A DNA stretch of 14,105 nucleotides from contig JAKSQI010000025.1 of assembly GCA_024404215.1 (NCBI GenBank), forward strand, positions 1-14,105, in the 5' to 3' direction. How positions within the stretch are numbered: the first letter of the stretch is position 1; every line of letters begins with the position of its first letter. The notes beneath the pieces are model-generated. The model was not told where the DNA came from. It saw nothing but the letters and a program-made list of their open reading frames with translations, and searched no databases. Position numbers and translations under genes: made by a program. Positions 7,502-13,997 of the stretch are shown one piece after another. Origin of the DNA: Oscillospiraceae bacterium. Lineage in GTDB: Bacteria; Bacillota; Clostridia; Oscillospirales; Oscillospiraceae.

Positions 7502-7599
7502 GACAGAGTAGAGCTTCCTGCGTGAAGTGCCGGGTGTACGGGGAATTTGACACTCGGACGAAGGGGAAACCCGCGGTACGAAGCTCGTATCCCGCTGTC
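7502..7599 (+). ncRNA. Tetrahydrofolate (THF) riboswitch aptamer
   Basis: The sequence and fold match the THF riboswitch class known from Firmicutes folate genes. P1 pairs GACAG (7502-7506) with CTGTC (7595-7599). P2 pairs GAGCTTC (7511-7517) with GAAGCTC (7580-7586). P3 pairs 7530-7537 with 7550-7557 (8 bp with one wobble). A further short hairpin sits at about 7563-7573. The conserved GAGTAGA, GCGTGAAGTG, GGACGAAG and GCGGT segments appear in the same order as in the folT riboswitch of Streptococcus mutans. The aptamer binds reduced folates, and known members lower expression when the ligand is plentiful. The gene downstream is a folate carrier, which agrees. The assignment is by eye; an Rfam RF01831 search would settle it. 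Confidence 0.9.
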
Positions 7600-7679
7600 A
7601 CATACCGGAGCAAACCTCCTATATGTGGCTCGGCCTTGGGCGCACCCGGGCATGGGTGTTGTCACATATGAAGGAGGTT
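7599..7679 (+). promoter_or_regulatory. folT expression platform with competing hairpins over the ribosome binding site
   Basis: The Shine-Dalgarno AAGGAGG (7671-7677) lies 7 bases before ATG 7685. It can be buried by a 15-bp helix: 7613-7620 pairs with 7672-7679 and 7621-7627 with 7663-7669, leaving only two bases (7670-7671) bulged. The same strand, 7616-7627, can instead pair upstream, CTCC with GGAG (7607-7610) and TATGTG with CACATA (7599-7604), which frees the Shine-Dalgarno. The two folds exclude each other. No T run follows, so control is most likely at translation initiation. Confidence 0.72.
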
Positions 7680-7684
7680 ATTTT

Positions 7685-8269
7685 ATGCCCGAAAGTAAAA
7701 GCAATTCCTTAAAGAACATATTCAGCGTCCGCAATCTCTGCTTTATGGCTATGCTGATTGCCCTGCAGATTGTACTGGCCCGTTATGTTGGCTGGCAGGT
7801 TTCTCCGGGGCTGCGCATCAGCTTTGAGACGATTCCCATCATGCTTGCCGGCATGTGGATGGGACCTGTTGCCGGCTTGATTGTCGGTTTCCTCAGCGAT
7901 TTTCTGGGTACGGTTTTGAGCGGCTATGGTGCCTATTTTGTTCCTTTGGCCATTACTCCGGTCTTCATTGGTGTAGTTTCTCCGCTGGTATTCAAGTACC
8001 TTTTCAAGAACAAGATTACCGTTATAAACTGTGTAATCACGCTCTTCCTTGTCCAGCTTATTGCCAGCCTGCTGCTGGGTACCTATGCCTTGACCTGGTA
8101 CTATAAACTGGTTCTGAATATTCCGGATAAGGCCTTCACCGCCCTGTTTGCTACTCGTTTGGTTCCCAAGCTTGTTACCTCTGCTGTCTGCACAGCTGTA
8201 GTTACTGCTCTTCACATGGCTGCCTATGAGAGAGCCATCAAGCCGATTCTTAACGGCAGAAGACGCTGA
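7685..8269 (+). CDS. folT: Folate ECF transporter substrate-binding protein FolT
   Basis: This 194-residue, highly hydrophobic protein is the S component of an energy-coupling factor transporter, which binds folate at the membrane and docks onto a shared ATPase and T module encoded elsewhere. About six membrane helices are visible. The early segment PGLRISFETIPIMLAGMWMG followed by GPVAGLIVGFLSDFLG is the pattern of the FolT and related S components, with the Arg-x-Ser-Phe-Glu loop of substrate binding. The start chosen is ATG 7685 with AAGGAGG 7 bases upstream. The open frame extends further upstream to 7547, but that part overlaps the riboswitch and is not protein-like. The THF riboswitch in the leader and folC downstream both support folate as the substrate. 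No other ECF genes are in the window. Confidence 0.93.
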   Translation: MPESKSNSLKNIFSVRNLCFMAMLIALQIVLARYVGWQVSPGLRISFETIPIMLAGMWMGPVAGLIVGFLSDFLGTVLSGYGAYFVPLAITPVFIGVVSPLVFKYLFKNKITVINCVITLFLVQLIASLLLGTYALTWYYKLVLNIPDKAFTALFATRLVPKLVTSAVCTAVVTALHMAAYERAIKPILNGRRR

Positions 8270-8290
8270 TTTCATCCGTTTTTCATCAAA

Positions 8291-8322
8291 GCTCCTGCAT
8301 TCCCCGTGCAGGAGCTTTTTTA
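8291..8322 (+). terminator. Intrinsic terminator after folT
   Basis: A perfect 9-bp stem (GCTCCTGCA 8291-8299 with TGCAGGAGC 8307-8315) and a 7-base loop are followed by six T residues. It separates folT from folC. Confidence 0.95.
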
Positions 8323-8333
8323 TTTGAAACGCA

Positions 8334-8362
8334 TTTACAAAGATTCTGTCATAGGTTAAAAT
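8334..8362 (+). promoter_or_regulatory. Sigma-A promoter of folC
   Basis: The -35 box is TTTACA (8334-8339), the spacer is 17 bases and the -10 box is TAAAAT (8357-8362). It lies directly after the folT terminator and gives folC a short leader of about 30 bases with no riboswitch. Confidence 0.8.
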
Positions 8363-8399
8363 GCTGTTAGAAGAACCTATTGGAAAGAAGGAAATTCCC

Positions 8400-9683
8400 A
8401 TGTCTTATGAATCAACGCTGGCCTATATCAGCAGTACCAAATGGCAGCGAAGCAAGCCGGGCTTAACACGAACTCAGGATTTGCTGCGGGCTCTCGGCAA
8501 CCCGGAAAAGGAACTGAAGTTCGTCCATGTGGGCGGAACCAATGGCAAGGGCAGCACCTGTGCCTGTCTGGCAGCTATTCTGCAGCAGGCGGGATATAAA
8601 ACCGGCCTGTATACATCCCCTTATATCAATCGTTTTAATGAGCGCATGCAGATTAACGGTACGGAGATTCCGGATGATGAGCTGGAACGCATTGTGGATA
8701 TCATCCGTCCTCATGCCGATGCCATGGCGGATACGCCTACAGAGTTTGAAGTCATTACGGCGGTCGCCATGCAGTATTTCCGAGACAATGGCTGTGATGT
8801 TGTTGTTCTGGAGGTAGGTTTGGGCGGCGAACTGGATTCCACCAATGTTATTGATCCTCCGGCTTGCGCGGTGATTACGGCCATTGGTTTGGACCACACG
8901 GAGTTTCTAGGGGATACTCTTCCCAAAATTGCAGCTACAAAAGCCGGCATTATTAAGGAGGGCTGCCCGGTGGCTGCCTATCCGGCTGATGAGGATGTCA
9001 TTGCCGTTTTGCGAAACCGCTGTGATGCGGTTGGGGCCTCTCTTTCCGTAACTGACCCTGAGGAGGTTGTGATTCATCAAGTGGCTCTGGAGGGCTGTAC
9101 CTTCGACTATGGAGAGCTTAAGGACTTGTTTGTGCCCTTGGCTGGAAGCTATCAGCCCATGAATGCATCGCTGGCTGTTAACGCCTGCTGTCTGCTCAGA
9201 GAGAGGGGCTGGAGCATTTCGGATGCAAATATTAGAGAGGGGCTGGCCAAGGTTCAATGGCCCGGCCGTTTTGAGGTTCTCCGCCGCAATCCTACCTTTG
9301 TTTTGGATGGGGCTCACAATCCCCATGGAATCAAGGCCACTGTGGAGAGCCTGAAAGCTCATTTTGGTGACCGCAAGCTGACCTTTGTCATGGGCGTCAT
9401 GGCCGATAAGGATGTTCAAAACATGATTGGCATGGTCGTTCCTCTGGGTGAAATTTTCTTCACCGCCCGTCCGGACAATCACCGAGCCATGGAGGCTGAC
9501 GAGTTAGCCGGTCTTCTGCGTGGCCTTGGCGCAGAGGCAAAGCCTTGTGCCGGTATTCAGGCTGCTGTGGACGCAGCCATCGCTCATGCGGGGGCTGACG
9601 GTGTAGTTATGGCTCTGGGCTCTCTTTACTTCAGCAGCGATATCCGTAATGCTGTCGCAGCCAATGCGGCTAAGAAGGATTAA
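8400..9683 (+). CDS. folC: Bifunctional folylpolyglutamate synthase / dihydrofolate synthase
   Basis: This 427-residue cytoplasmic ligase of the Mur family adds glutamate residues to folates, which traps them in the cell, and may also join dihydropteroate to glutamate. The ATP-binding P-loop is GGTNGKGS (45-52). Next come the family segments TSPYINRFNERM (72-83), the LEVGLGGELDSTN folate and magnesium region, DHTEFLGDT, and the KAGIIKEG carbamylated-lysine region. DGAHNPHG (303-310) is the conserved signature of the C-terminal domain. Length is normal. The start is ATG 8400 with GAAGG 8 bases upstream; an earlier in-frame ATG at 8361 overlaps the -10 box and is rejected. It sits beside folT, which fits uptake followed by retention, but it has its own promoter. 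Whether both activities are present cannot be told from sequence. Confidence 0.95.
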   Translation: MSYESTLAYISSTKWQRSKPGLTRTQDLLRALGNPEKELKFVHVGGTNGKGSTCACLAAILQQAGYKTGLYTSPYINRFNERMQINGTEIPDDELERIVDIIRPHADAMADTPTEFEVITAVAMQYFRDNGCDVVVLEVGLGGELDSTNVIDPPACAVITAIGLDHTEFLGDTLPKIAATKAGIIKEGCPVAAYPADEDVIAVLRNRCDAVGASLSVTDPEEVVIHQVALEGCTFDYGELKDLFVPLAGSYQPMNASLAVNACCLLRERGWSISDANIREGLAKVQWPGRFEVLRRNPTFVLDGAHNPHGIKATVESLKAHFGDRKLTFVMGVMADKDVQNMIGMVVPLGEIFFTARPDNHRAMEADELAGLLRGLGAEAKPCAGIQAAVDAAIAHAGADGVVMALGSLYFSSDIRNAVAANAAKKD

Positions 9684-9693
9684 TAATGAAAAC

Positions 9694-9725
9694 AAAAAGA
9701 ACCATCCGGGGGATGGTTCTTTTTT
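9694..9725. terminator. Bidirectional terminator between folC and whiA
   Basis: A perfect 10-bp stem (9698-9707 with 9711-9720) has a 3-base loop, with T residues 9720-9725 on the plus side and five A residues (9694-9698) on the other. It can therefore stop folC transcripts and the convergent whiA transcripts alike. Confidence 0.9.
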
Positions 9726-9767
9726 AGTCCCACAACAGGAAGCAGCCGGACTTTTGGAAAAGAGAAT

Positions 9768-10661
9768 CTATTCCTCAAGCCGGGCCAGCTCCATGAGCCT
9801 GCGCAAACGATGGTTGACACAGGATTTGCTTGTCGGTGGGTTATGAAGGGCTGCCAGCTCTGTAATTGTCAGGCTGGGGTTATCCAGCCTTAAGCGGGCG
9901 GTTTCTCTCAAAGCCTCAGGAAGCTCCTCGGGCTGCAGGCGTCGAATGGCCTGAACCTGATGCATGGCGGCATTAACCGCTTTTTTTACATTGGCAGCGT
10001 CACAGTTGACCTGGCGATTTACGGAGTTGTTCATGGTTTTCTCAATTTTGGCGTTCATAAAATCCATGGAAGCACTTGTGGCACCTATAAGGGAAAGCAG
10101 CTCTTCAATGTCCTCGCTTTTCTTGTAGTAAAGCAGGTGGCTGCCCTTGCGGGTGGATTCCCTTGCTTCAGAGCCAAGCTCACGCAGCAAAGCAGCAGTT
10201 TCACGGCTGACACTGGCGTGAATCGTGGAAAACTCCAAGTGGTAGCGGCTTTCAGGAGCCGAAACTGTGCCGCCGGCCAAAAAGGCTCCTTTAATAAAGG
10301 CGGTTTTACAGCAATCCTCTTCCAATATGCCGAAATTCACGTGATGGCCCATCATGCGGGAGGCGTCGTAGCCAAACTGGTCAAGAATCGTGTTCAATTT
10401 TTCCGGGGCCGTGATCAAAAAGCTGCGCTTGGCGGCAGGCCCCTTTTTTTCTGAAACGGAGTCAAAGGAAAAGCCAAAGGCTTTACGAAAGACCCGGGGA
10501 AGATAGTGAGCCAGATTATCGTTGCCGCTGACAAGCCGGATTTCGCTGGAGGTGAAGGTGCGGCAGTAGAGCAGAATGCCATAGCAGAGGGCAACCGAGC
10601 ACCTTTTGCCTATCGGCATGGTGCTGCAGAGCTCTGCCTTCACTTTTTCGGAAAAGGTCAT
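9768..10661 (-). CDS. whiA: DNA-binding protein WhiA
   Basis: This 297-residue protein belongs to the WhiA family, which joins a homing-endonuclease-like (LAGLIDADG fold) N-terminal domain to a C-terminal helix-turn-helix. It regulates sporulation in actinomycetes and affects division and chromosome segregation in Bacillus. The family pattern CCKTAFIKGAFLAGGTVSAP and the following YHLEFS are in the first domain. The helix-turn-helix occupies about 262-297, with TITELAALHNPPTSKSCVNHRLRRL. The family usually has Gly where Cys follows TSKS. The start is ATG 10661: GAGGA lies 6 bases upstream, while an in-frame TTG at 10667 abuts that site. It is the last gene of the hprK operon, but a terminator-like hairpin lies just upstream. 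Confidence 0.95.
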   Translation of the reverse strand: MTFSEKVKAELCSTMPIGKRCSVALCYGILLYCRTFTSSEIRLVSGNDNLAHYLPRVFRKAFGFSFDSVSEKKGPAAKRSFLITAPEKLNTILDQFGYDASRMMGHHVNFGILEEDCCKTAFIKGAFLAGGTVSAPESRYHLEFSTIHASVSRETAALLRELGSEARESTRKGSHLLYYKKSEDIEELLSLIGATSASMDFMNAKIEKTMNNSVNRQVNCDAANVKKAVNAAMHQVQAIRRLQPEELPEALRETARLRLDNPSLTITELAALHNPPTSKSCVNHRLRRLMELARLEE

Positions 10662-10675
10662 GGTCAATCCTCACA

Positions 10676-10703
10676 AAAAGGCCTGCAGAAGAAATCTGCA
10701 GGC
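10676..10703 (-). terminator. Terminator-like hairpin between rapZ and whiA
   Basis: A perfect 9-bp stem (GCCTGCAGA 10681-10689 with TCTGCAGGC 10695-10703) has a 5-base loop and is followed on the minus strand by C and five T residues. It begins 7 bases after the rapZ stop codon and ends just before the whiA ribosome binding site. It may end most transcripts after rapZ, act as an attenuator, or mark a processing site. Confidence 0.7.
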
Positions 10704-10709
10704 AGATTA

Positions 10710-11564
10710 TCACTCAATGTCCCGGTGGCGCAGTTCCACCGGATAACCCATGGCGCGAATTTCGGAAGCCAGATAACGGGCAACCGATACCGAGCGATGG
10801 CGGCCTCCCGTGCAGCCGATAGCCAGCACATAGGAGGTTTTCCCTTCTGCCACATATTTTGGAAGCAGAAAACGCATCAAATCCACAAGGCGGTCGGTAA
10901 ACTCTTCGGAAACCGGCTGGTTAAGGACATAATCATAAACATCCTGATCTAAGCCGGTTTTTTTCTTTAATGCCGGATTGTAGTAGGGGTTTGGCAGAAA
11001 ACGAACATCCAAAACGGTATCGGCTTCGATGGGAATGCCGTTTTTAAAGCCAAAGGATAGAATGGTTACCGTTAAGGGCTGCCAGGAAGAGTCCTTCATA
11101 AAAGCGTTGTAGAGCTTTTGCCGTAGGGTTGCAACCGTAAGCCCAGTGGTATCAATGATTAGGTCGGCTTGGTCTCTCAAAGGGGCCAGCAGGGCCTGCT
11201 CCCGGGCAACAGCACCGGGTACATCCTGGCCTTCCGGGTCCAGAGGGTGGCGTCGACGGGTTTCCTTGTAACGCCGGACAATGGTTTCGGTTCCTGCCTC
11301 AATAAAAAGAATGAAGCTGCGGCAGCCAAGAGCCTTGACAGCATCCAGAGAGGTGAAAAGCTCACTGCAGCTGTCTATAGCCCGAACATCGGTAACTACG
11401 GCAACCCGTTCATATTTCCCGCCGGCTGCCATACAAAGCTCAGCAAAGGTAGGAATCATGGATACGGGCATGTTATCCACGCAGTAAAACTCATAATCCT
11501 CCAGTGCATTAACGGCTCGGCTTTTTCCGGCTCCGGAAAGCCCCGTTACGAATACCAGTTCCAT
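10710..11564 (-). CDS. rapZ: RNase adapter/nucleotide-binding protein RapZ (YvcJ)
   Basis: This 284-residue protein has the P-loop GLSGAGKS (8-15), the following DNMP motif (30-33), and the C-terminal GCTGGRHRSV (250-259) ending in HRDIE, all hallmarks of the RapZ/YvcJ family. In Escherichia coli RapZ guides RNase E to the small RNA GlmZ and so adjusts glucosamine-6-phosphate synthesis. In Bacillus YvcJ binds and hydrolyses nucleotides, and its target is less clear. That murB lies immediately upstream suggests a cell-wall precursor role, as an inference. The start at 11564 has AAAGGAGG upstream. The gap after murB is 23 bases, consistent with one transcript. The yvcK gene that commonly follows is absent. 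Confidence 0.95.
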   Translation of the reverse strand: MELVFVTGLSGAGKSRAVNALEDYEFYCVDNMPVSMIPTFAELCMAAGGKYERVAVVTDVRAIDSCSELFTSLDAVKALGCRSFILFIEAGTETIVRRYKETRRRHPLDPEGQDVPGAVAREQALLAPLRDQADLIIDTTGLTVATLRQKLYNAFMKDSSWQPLTVTILSFGFKNGIPIEADTVLDVRFLPNPYYNPALKKKTGLDQDVYDYVLNQPVSEEFTDRLVDLMRFLLPKYVAEGKTSYVLAIGCTGGRHRSVSVARYLASEIRAMGYPVELRHRDIE

Positions 11565-11587
11565 AATACCCCTCCTTTCAGAACCAA

Positions 11588-12508
11588 TCAGGGATTTGCT
11601 CGAATAATGCGAATTTCCGGCTCCAGTTCAAAGCCGGTTTCCTTCTTTACGGTTTCCTGCACCATGTGGATAACAGCCAGAACATCATCAAAGCTGGCTC
11701 CACCGCCATTAATGATAAAGCCGGCGTGCTTTTCAGAAACTCTGGCTCCGCCGATACCCTGCCCCTTAAGTCCGCATTGGTCAATCAAGGCAGCGGCGTA
11801 GGCACCTGCGGGGCGTTTAAAAGCGGAACCGGCACTGGGATACTCCAGTGGTTGGCTGGCACGCCGTTTGGCAGCCAGCTCATCCATTTCACAGGCAATG
11901 CTGTCAGAATCACCCGGCTGCAGCTGCAGCACAGAAGAGAGAATGCAGCCGCCGCTGCTGGAGAAGCAGCTGTGACGGTGGCCGAAGTCATGGTCAGCTC
12001 CGCGTATTATCACCAGCTTGCCGTTGATAAGGGCGGTGGTTTCCAAGGCTACCTGAGCCATTTCCCCCCCATAGGCGCCGGCGTTCATAAACAGGGCGCC
12101 GCCCAATGTGCCGGGAATGCCATGAGCAAAGGCCAGACCGGCAAGGCCGGCCTTCTGTGCAAAAACAGCCAGCCGGGATAAGGTTATGCCGGCCGGAGCC
12201 TCCAAACGGCAGCTATCAAGAATGACAGGGGTTTCTTTGTTGGTGTGGGTCTTTACAACCGGAAAGGATAGGGGAGCATCCTCAACCAAAAGGTTGGAGC
12301 CATTGCCGACAAGCAGGGGCGCAGCGTCCATGCTTTCCAGCAAACGGAGAACCCCAATAGTGTCCTCTGTGGAAGACGGGATAATCATCAAAGGTGCCGG
12401 ACCACCGATGTGAAAGGTGGTATGGCGGCTCATGGGTTCATCCCTCAAAAGGGCAACGTCAGGAAAACTGCGGCGGATTTCAGCCTCAGCACGGTTACGG
12501 TCAAACAT
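11588..12508 (-). CDS. murB: UDP-N-acetylenolpyruvoylglucosamine reductase MurB
   Basis: This 306-residue FAD enzyme reduces UDP-GlcNAc-enolpyruvate to UDP-MurNAc with NADPH, the second committed step of peptidoglycan synthesis, in the cytoplasm. The FAD region includes VGNGSNLLV (67-75) and GIPGTLGGALFMNAGAYGGE (130-149). The substrate and proton-donor region is EYPSAGSAFKRP (222-233) with Ser228, and a C-terminal catalytic Glu lies in LEPEIRI. The short form without the extra Escherichia-type loop is the type II architecture. The active-site Arg178 is in FGHRHS, where most homologues have a Tyr in place of the first His. The start is ATG 12508, 5 bases after the hprK stop, with only a weak AAGG nearby, so coupling to hprK translation is likely. 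Confidence 0.95.
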   Translation of the reverse strand: MFDRNRAEAEIRRSFPDVALLRDEPMSRHTTFHIGGPAPLMIIPSSTEDTIGVLRLLESMDAAPLLVGNGSNLLVEDAPLSFPVVKTHTNKETPVILDSCRLEAPAGITLSRLAVFAQKAGLAGLAFAHGIPGTLGGALFMNAGAYGGEMAQVALETTALINGKLVIIRGADHDFGHRHSCFSSSGGCILSSVLQLQPGDSDSIACEMDELAAKRRASQPLEYPSAGSAFKRPAGAYAAALIDQCGLKGQGIGGARVSEKHAGFIINGGGASFDDVLAVIHMVQETVKKETGFELEPEIRIIRANP

Positions 12509-12513
12509 AAGCC

Positions 12514-13449
12514 TTATTTGCCCTTCAGCATATGATTGCTAATCTGCTCTGTGAATTCCTTGGCCGCATTGAAGCCCATGATTTTCTGGCGGAATTCCAT
12601 GGCAGCAACCTCAATGATAACAGACAGGCTGCGGCCGGGCCGGACGGGAACGGTATAGCTGACCAGCTTAACACCGAGAATTTCTTCATATTTGTCATTG
12701 AGGCCCAGTCTGTCATAAACCTCACCCTCACGCCACTGCTCCAGACGAACAACCAGGGCAATATCCTGGAAGGGCTTAACGGAGCCTACACCGAAGGTAC
12801 GGCGGACATCAATGATGCCGATACCCCGAACCTCAACATAGTAGCGAATCAAATCCGGAGCGGAGCCTACCAGATGCTGGTAGTCGGTGGCTTTGATTTC
12901 AACGGCATCATCAGCAACCAGGCGGTGACCGCGCTTAATCAGTTCAATGGCAGTCTCACTCTTACCAATACCGCTGTCACCAAGAATAAGAACACCAACG
13001 CCATAGACCTCAACCAAAACGCCATGCATGGTAACGCGCTGGGCCATGCCCAGACCAAGAATGCGCAGAACATCGGTCATGGTAGCGGAGGTCTCTGACT
13101 CTGTACTGAGAATGGTAACGTCATTAATACGAGCACTTTCCAGCAATTCCGGGCCTGGGTCACGTCCCTTTGTGACAATAACGGCGGGAACACCCTTGCT
13201 CAGCAGGTCATTGTATTTCAGTAAACGGACTTCGGAGGAATAGGGCGCCAGAAATTCCAGCTCCATACCACCGAGAATCTGGATGCGCTTGGGATCAAAG
13301 TAAGTAAAGAAGCCGTCCAACTGTAAACCGGGGCGGTGAACCTGAGGGGTATCCAGTTCCTTGGTGTGATAATCACTGGATTCATACAATACCGTATAGT
13401 GCAGATCCTCAACCATCTGAGACAGCTTATAGGTGAACTTCTGTTCCAT
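12514..13449 (-). CDS. hprK: HPr kinase/phosphorylase
   Basis: This 311-residue bifunctional enzyme phosphorylates the phosphotransferase protein HPr on Ser46 in response to glycolytic intermediates and removes the phosphate when sugars run out, which sets carbon catabolite repression in low-GC Gram-positives. The N-terminal domain spans about 1-130. The kinase domain has His142, the P-loop GDSGIGKS (157-164), AspAsp 180-181, and the HPrK signature EVRGIGIIDVRRTFG (206-220). The C-terminus has the VPVRPGRSLSVIIEVAA stretch (267-283). Length is typical. The start is ATG 13449, with AAAGGG about 10 bases upstream, a slightly long spacing. It is the first gene of the hprK-murB-rapZ-whiA operon. 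Confidence 0.97.
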   Translation of the reverse strand: MEQKFTYKLSQMVEDLHYTVLYESSDYHTKELDTPQVHRPGLQLDGFFTYFDPKRIQILGGMELEFLAPYSSEVRLLKYNDLLSKGVPAVIVTKGRDPGPELLESARINDVTILSTESETSATMTDVLRILGLGMAQRVTMHGVLVEVYGVGVLILGDSGIGKSETAIELIKRGHRLVADDAVEIKATDYQHLVGSAPDLIRYYVEVRGIGIIDVRRTFGVGSVKPFQDIALVVRLEQWREGEVYDRLGLNDKYEEILGVKLVSYTVPVRPGRSLSVIIEVAAMEFRQKIMGFNAAKEFTEQISNHMLKGK

Positions 13450-13469
13450 GATTTGTCATCCCTTTCAGA

Positions 13470-13484
13470 GGCCGATTTCCGGCC
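13470..13484 (-). other. Small hairpin in the hprK leader
   Basis: A perfect inverted repeat, GGCCG (13470-13474) with CGGCC (13480-13484) around a 5-base loop, lies in the hprK leader just upstream of the ribosome binding site. There is no T run, so it is not a terminator. Its role is unknown. Confidence 0.45.
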
Positions 13485-13499
13485 ACAGTTATTGGCTAA

Positions 13500-13528
13500 A
13501 TTGTACACAATTTCCCCCGTGATTGCAA
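13500..13528 (-). promoter_or_regulatory. Sigma-A promoter of the hprK-murB-rapZ-whiA operon
   Basis: On the minus strand the -35 box is TTGCAA (13528-13523), the spacer is 17 bases and the -10 box is TACAAT (13505-13500). The leader is about 45 bases and includes the small hairpin at 13470-13484. Confidence 0.72.
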
Positions 13529-13615
13529 GAGCGGGACGGCATCTTTCCAAAGGGCCGGGGTAAAAAATGCAAGGAAAAATATTTCAAAAAGCAGAAAAAG
13601 ATTTGAAAAAAGTTC

Positions 13616-13644
13616 TTGCTTTTTTGATATATTTCTGTTAATAT
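13616..13644 (+). promoter_or_regulatory. Probable promoter of rpmB
   Basis: The best match is TTGCTT (13616-13621), a 17-base spacer and TAATAT (13639-13644), in an AT-rich stretch between the divergent hprK and rpmB genes. Other registers are possible because the region is so AT-rich. Confidence 0.55.
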
Positions 13645-13689
13645 AACTTACGCTGTTTATGAGCTATAACTTGCAAGGAGGTGCAGCAG

Positions 13690-13878
13690 ATGGCTAAGTG
13701 TGAATTTTGCGATAAGGGTGTTACATTCGGTATTAAGGTCAGCCACTCCCACAGACGCAGCAACAGAACCTGGAAGCCCAACGTCAAGCGTGTAAAAGCA
13801 GTTGTCGATGGAACTCCTCGTCATGTTTACGTTTGTACACGTTGCCTCCGCAGCGGTAAGGTTACCCGCGCAGTGTAA
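13690..13878 (+). CDS. rpmB: 50S ribosomal protein L28, zinc-ribbon form
   Basis: This 62-residue basic protein is a structural part of the large ribosomal subunit. It has the L28 core KVSHSHRRSNRTWKPNVKRV and two Cys pairs, CEFC (4-7) and CTRC (49-52), of the zinc-binding version. Some bacteria hold a second, cysteine-free copy that is used under zinc shortage; none is visible here. The start is ATG 13690 with AAGGAGG (13675-13681) 8 bases upstream; an in-frame GTG at 13681 overlaps that site. The gene is monocistronic, divergent from hprK, and ends in its own terminator. Confidence 0.97.
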   Translation: MAKCEFCDKGVTFGIKVSHSHRRSNRTWKPNVKRVKAVVDGTPRHVYVCTRCLRSGKVTRAV

Positions 13879-13890
13879 TGTAAGTTCCCT

Positions 13891-13925
13891 AAGCCCTGCC
13901 AATCGGCAGGGCTTATTTGTTTTTC
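13891..13925 (+). terminator. Intrinsic terminator after rpmB
   Basis: A perfect 10-bp stem (13891-13900 with 13905-13914) and a 4-base loop are followed by ATTTGTTTTT. It starts 12 bases after the rpmB stop codon. Confidence 0.9.
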
Positions 13926-13932
13926 CTTAACC

Positions 13933-13970
13933 AAAAATACCCCGTTTCTGAATGTAGAAACGGGGTGTTT
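13933..13970 (-). terminator. Terminator of the ABC-F gene, possibly bidirectional
   Basis: A perfect 11-bp stem (13939-13949 with 13956-13966) has a 6-base loop. On the minus strand it is followed by A and five T residues, downstream of the ABC-F stop codon. On the plus strand it is followed by GTTTTG, so it may also back up the rpmB terminator. Confidence 0.85.
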
Positions 13971-13997
13971 TGTTGCTGCAAATCAGAGAAGAGTGTC

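Noticed and set aside
7547..7684. In-frame 46-codon extension of folT upstream of ATG 7685
   Set aside because: It overlaps the THF riboswitch and the sequestering stem, has no ribosome binding site, and is not protein-like. ATG 7685 has a strong AAGGAGG at proper spacing.
7709..8401. Open frame of 230 codons on the minus strand opposite folT and the folC start
   Set aside because: It is antisense to a clear membrane protein, is low in sequence logic, lacks a ribosome binding site and crosses a terminator and a promoter.
8463..8897. Open frame of 144 codons on the minus strand opposite folC
   Set aside because: Antisense shadow of the P-loop region of folC with no ribosome binding site.
8907..9482. 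Open frame of 191 codons on the minus strand opposite folC
   Set aside because: It lies fully inside folC, whose motifs and length are certain; no separate start signals exist.
13657..13902. Open frame of 81 codons on the minus strand opposite rpmB
   Set aside because: It covers the whole L28 gene in antisense and runs through its ribosome binding site; L28 itself is unmistakable.
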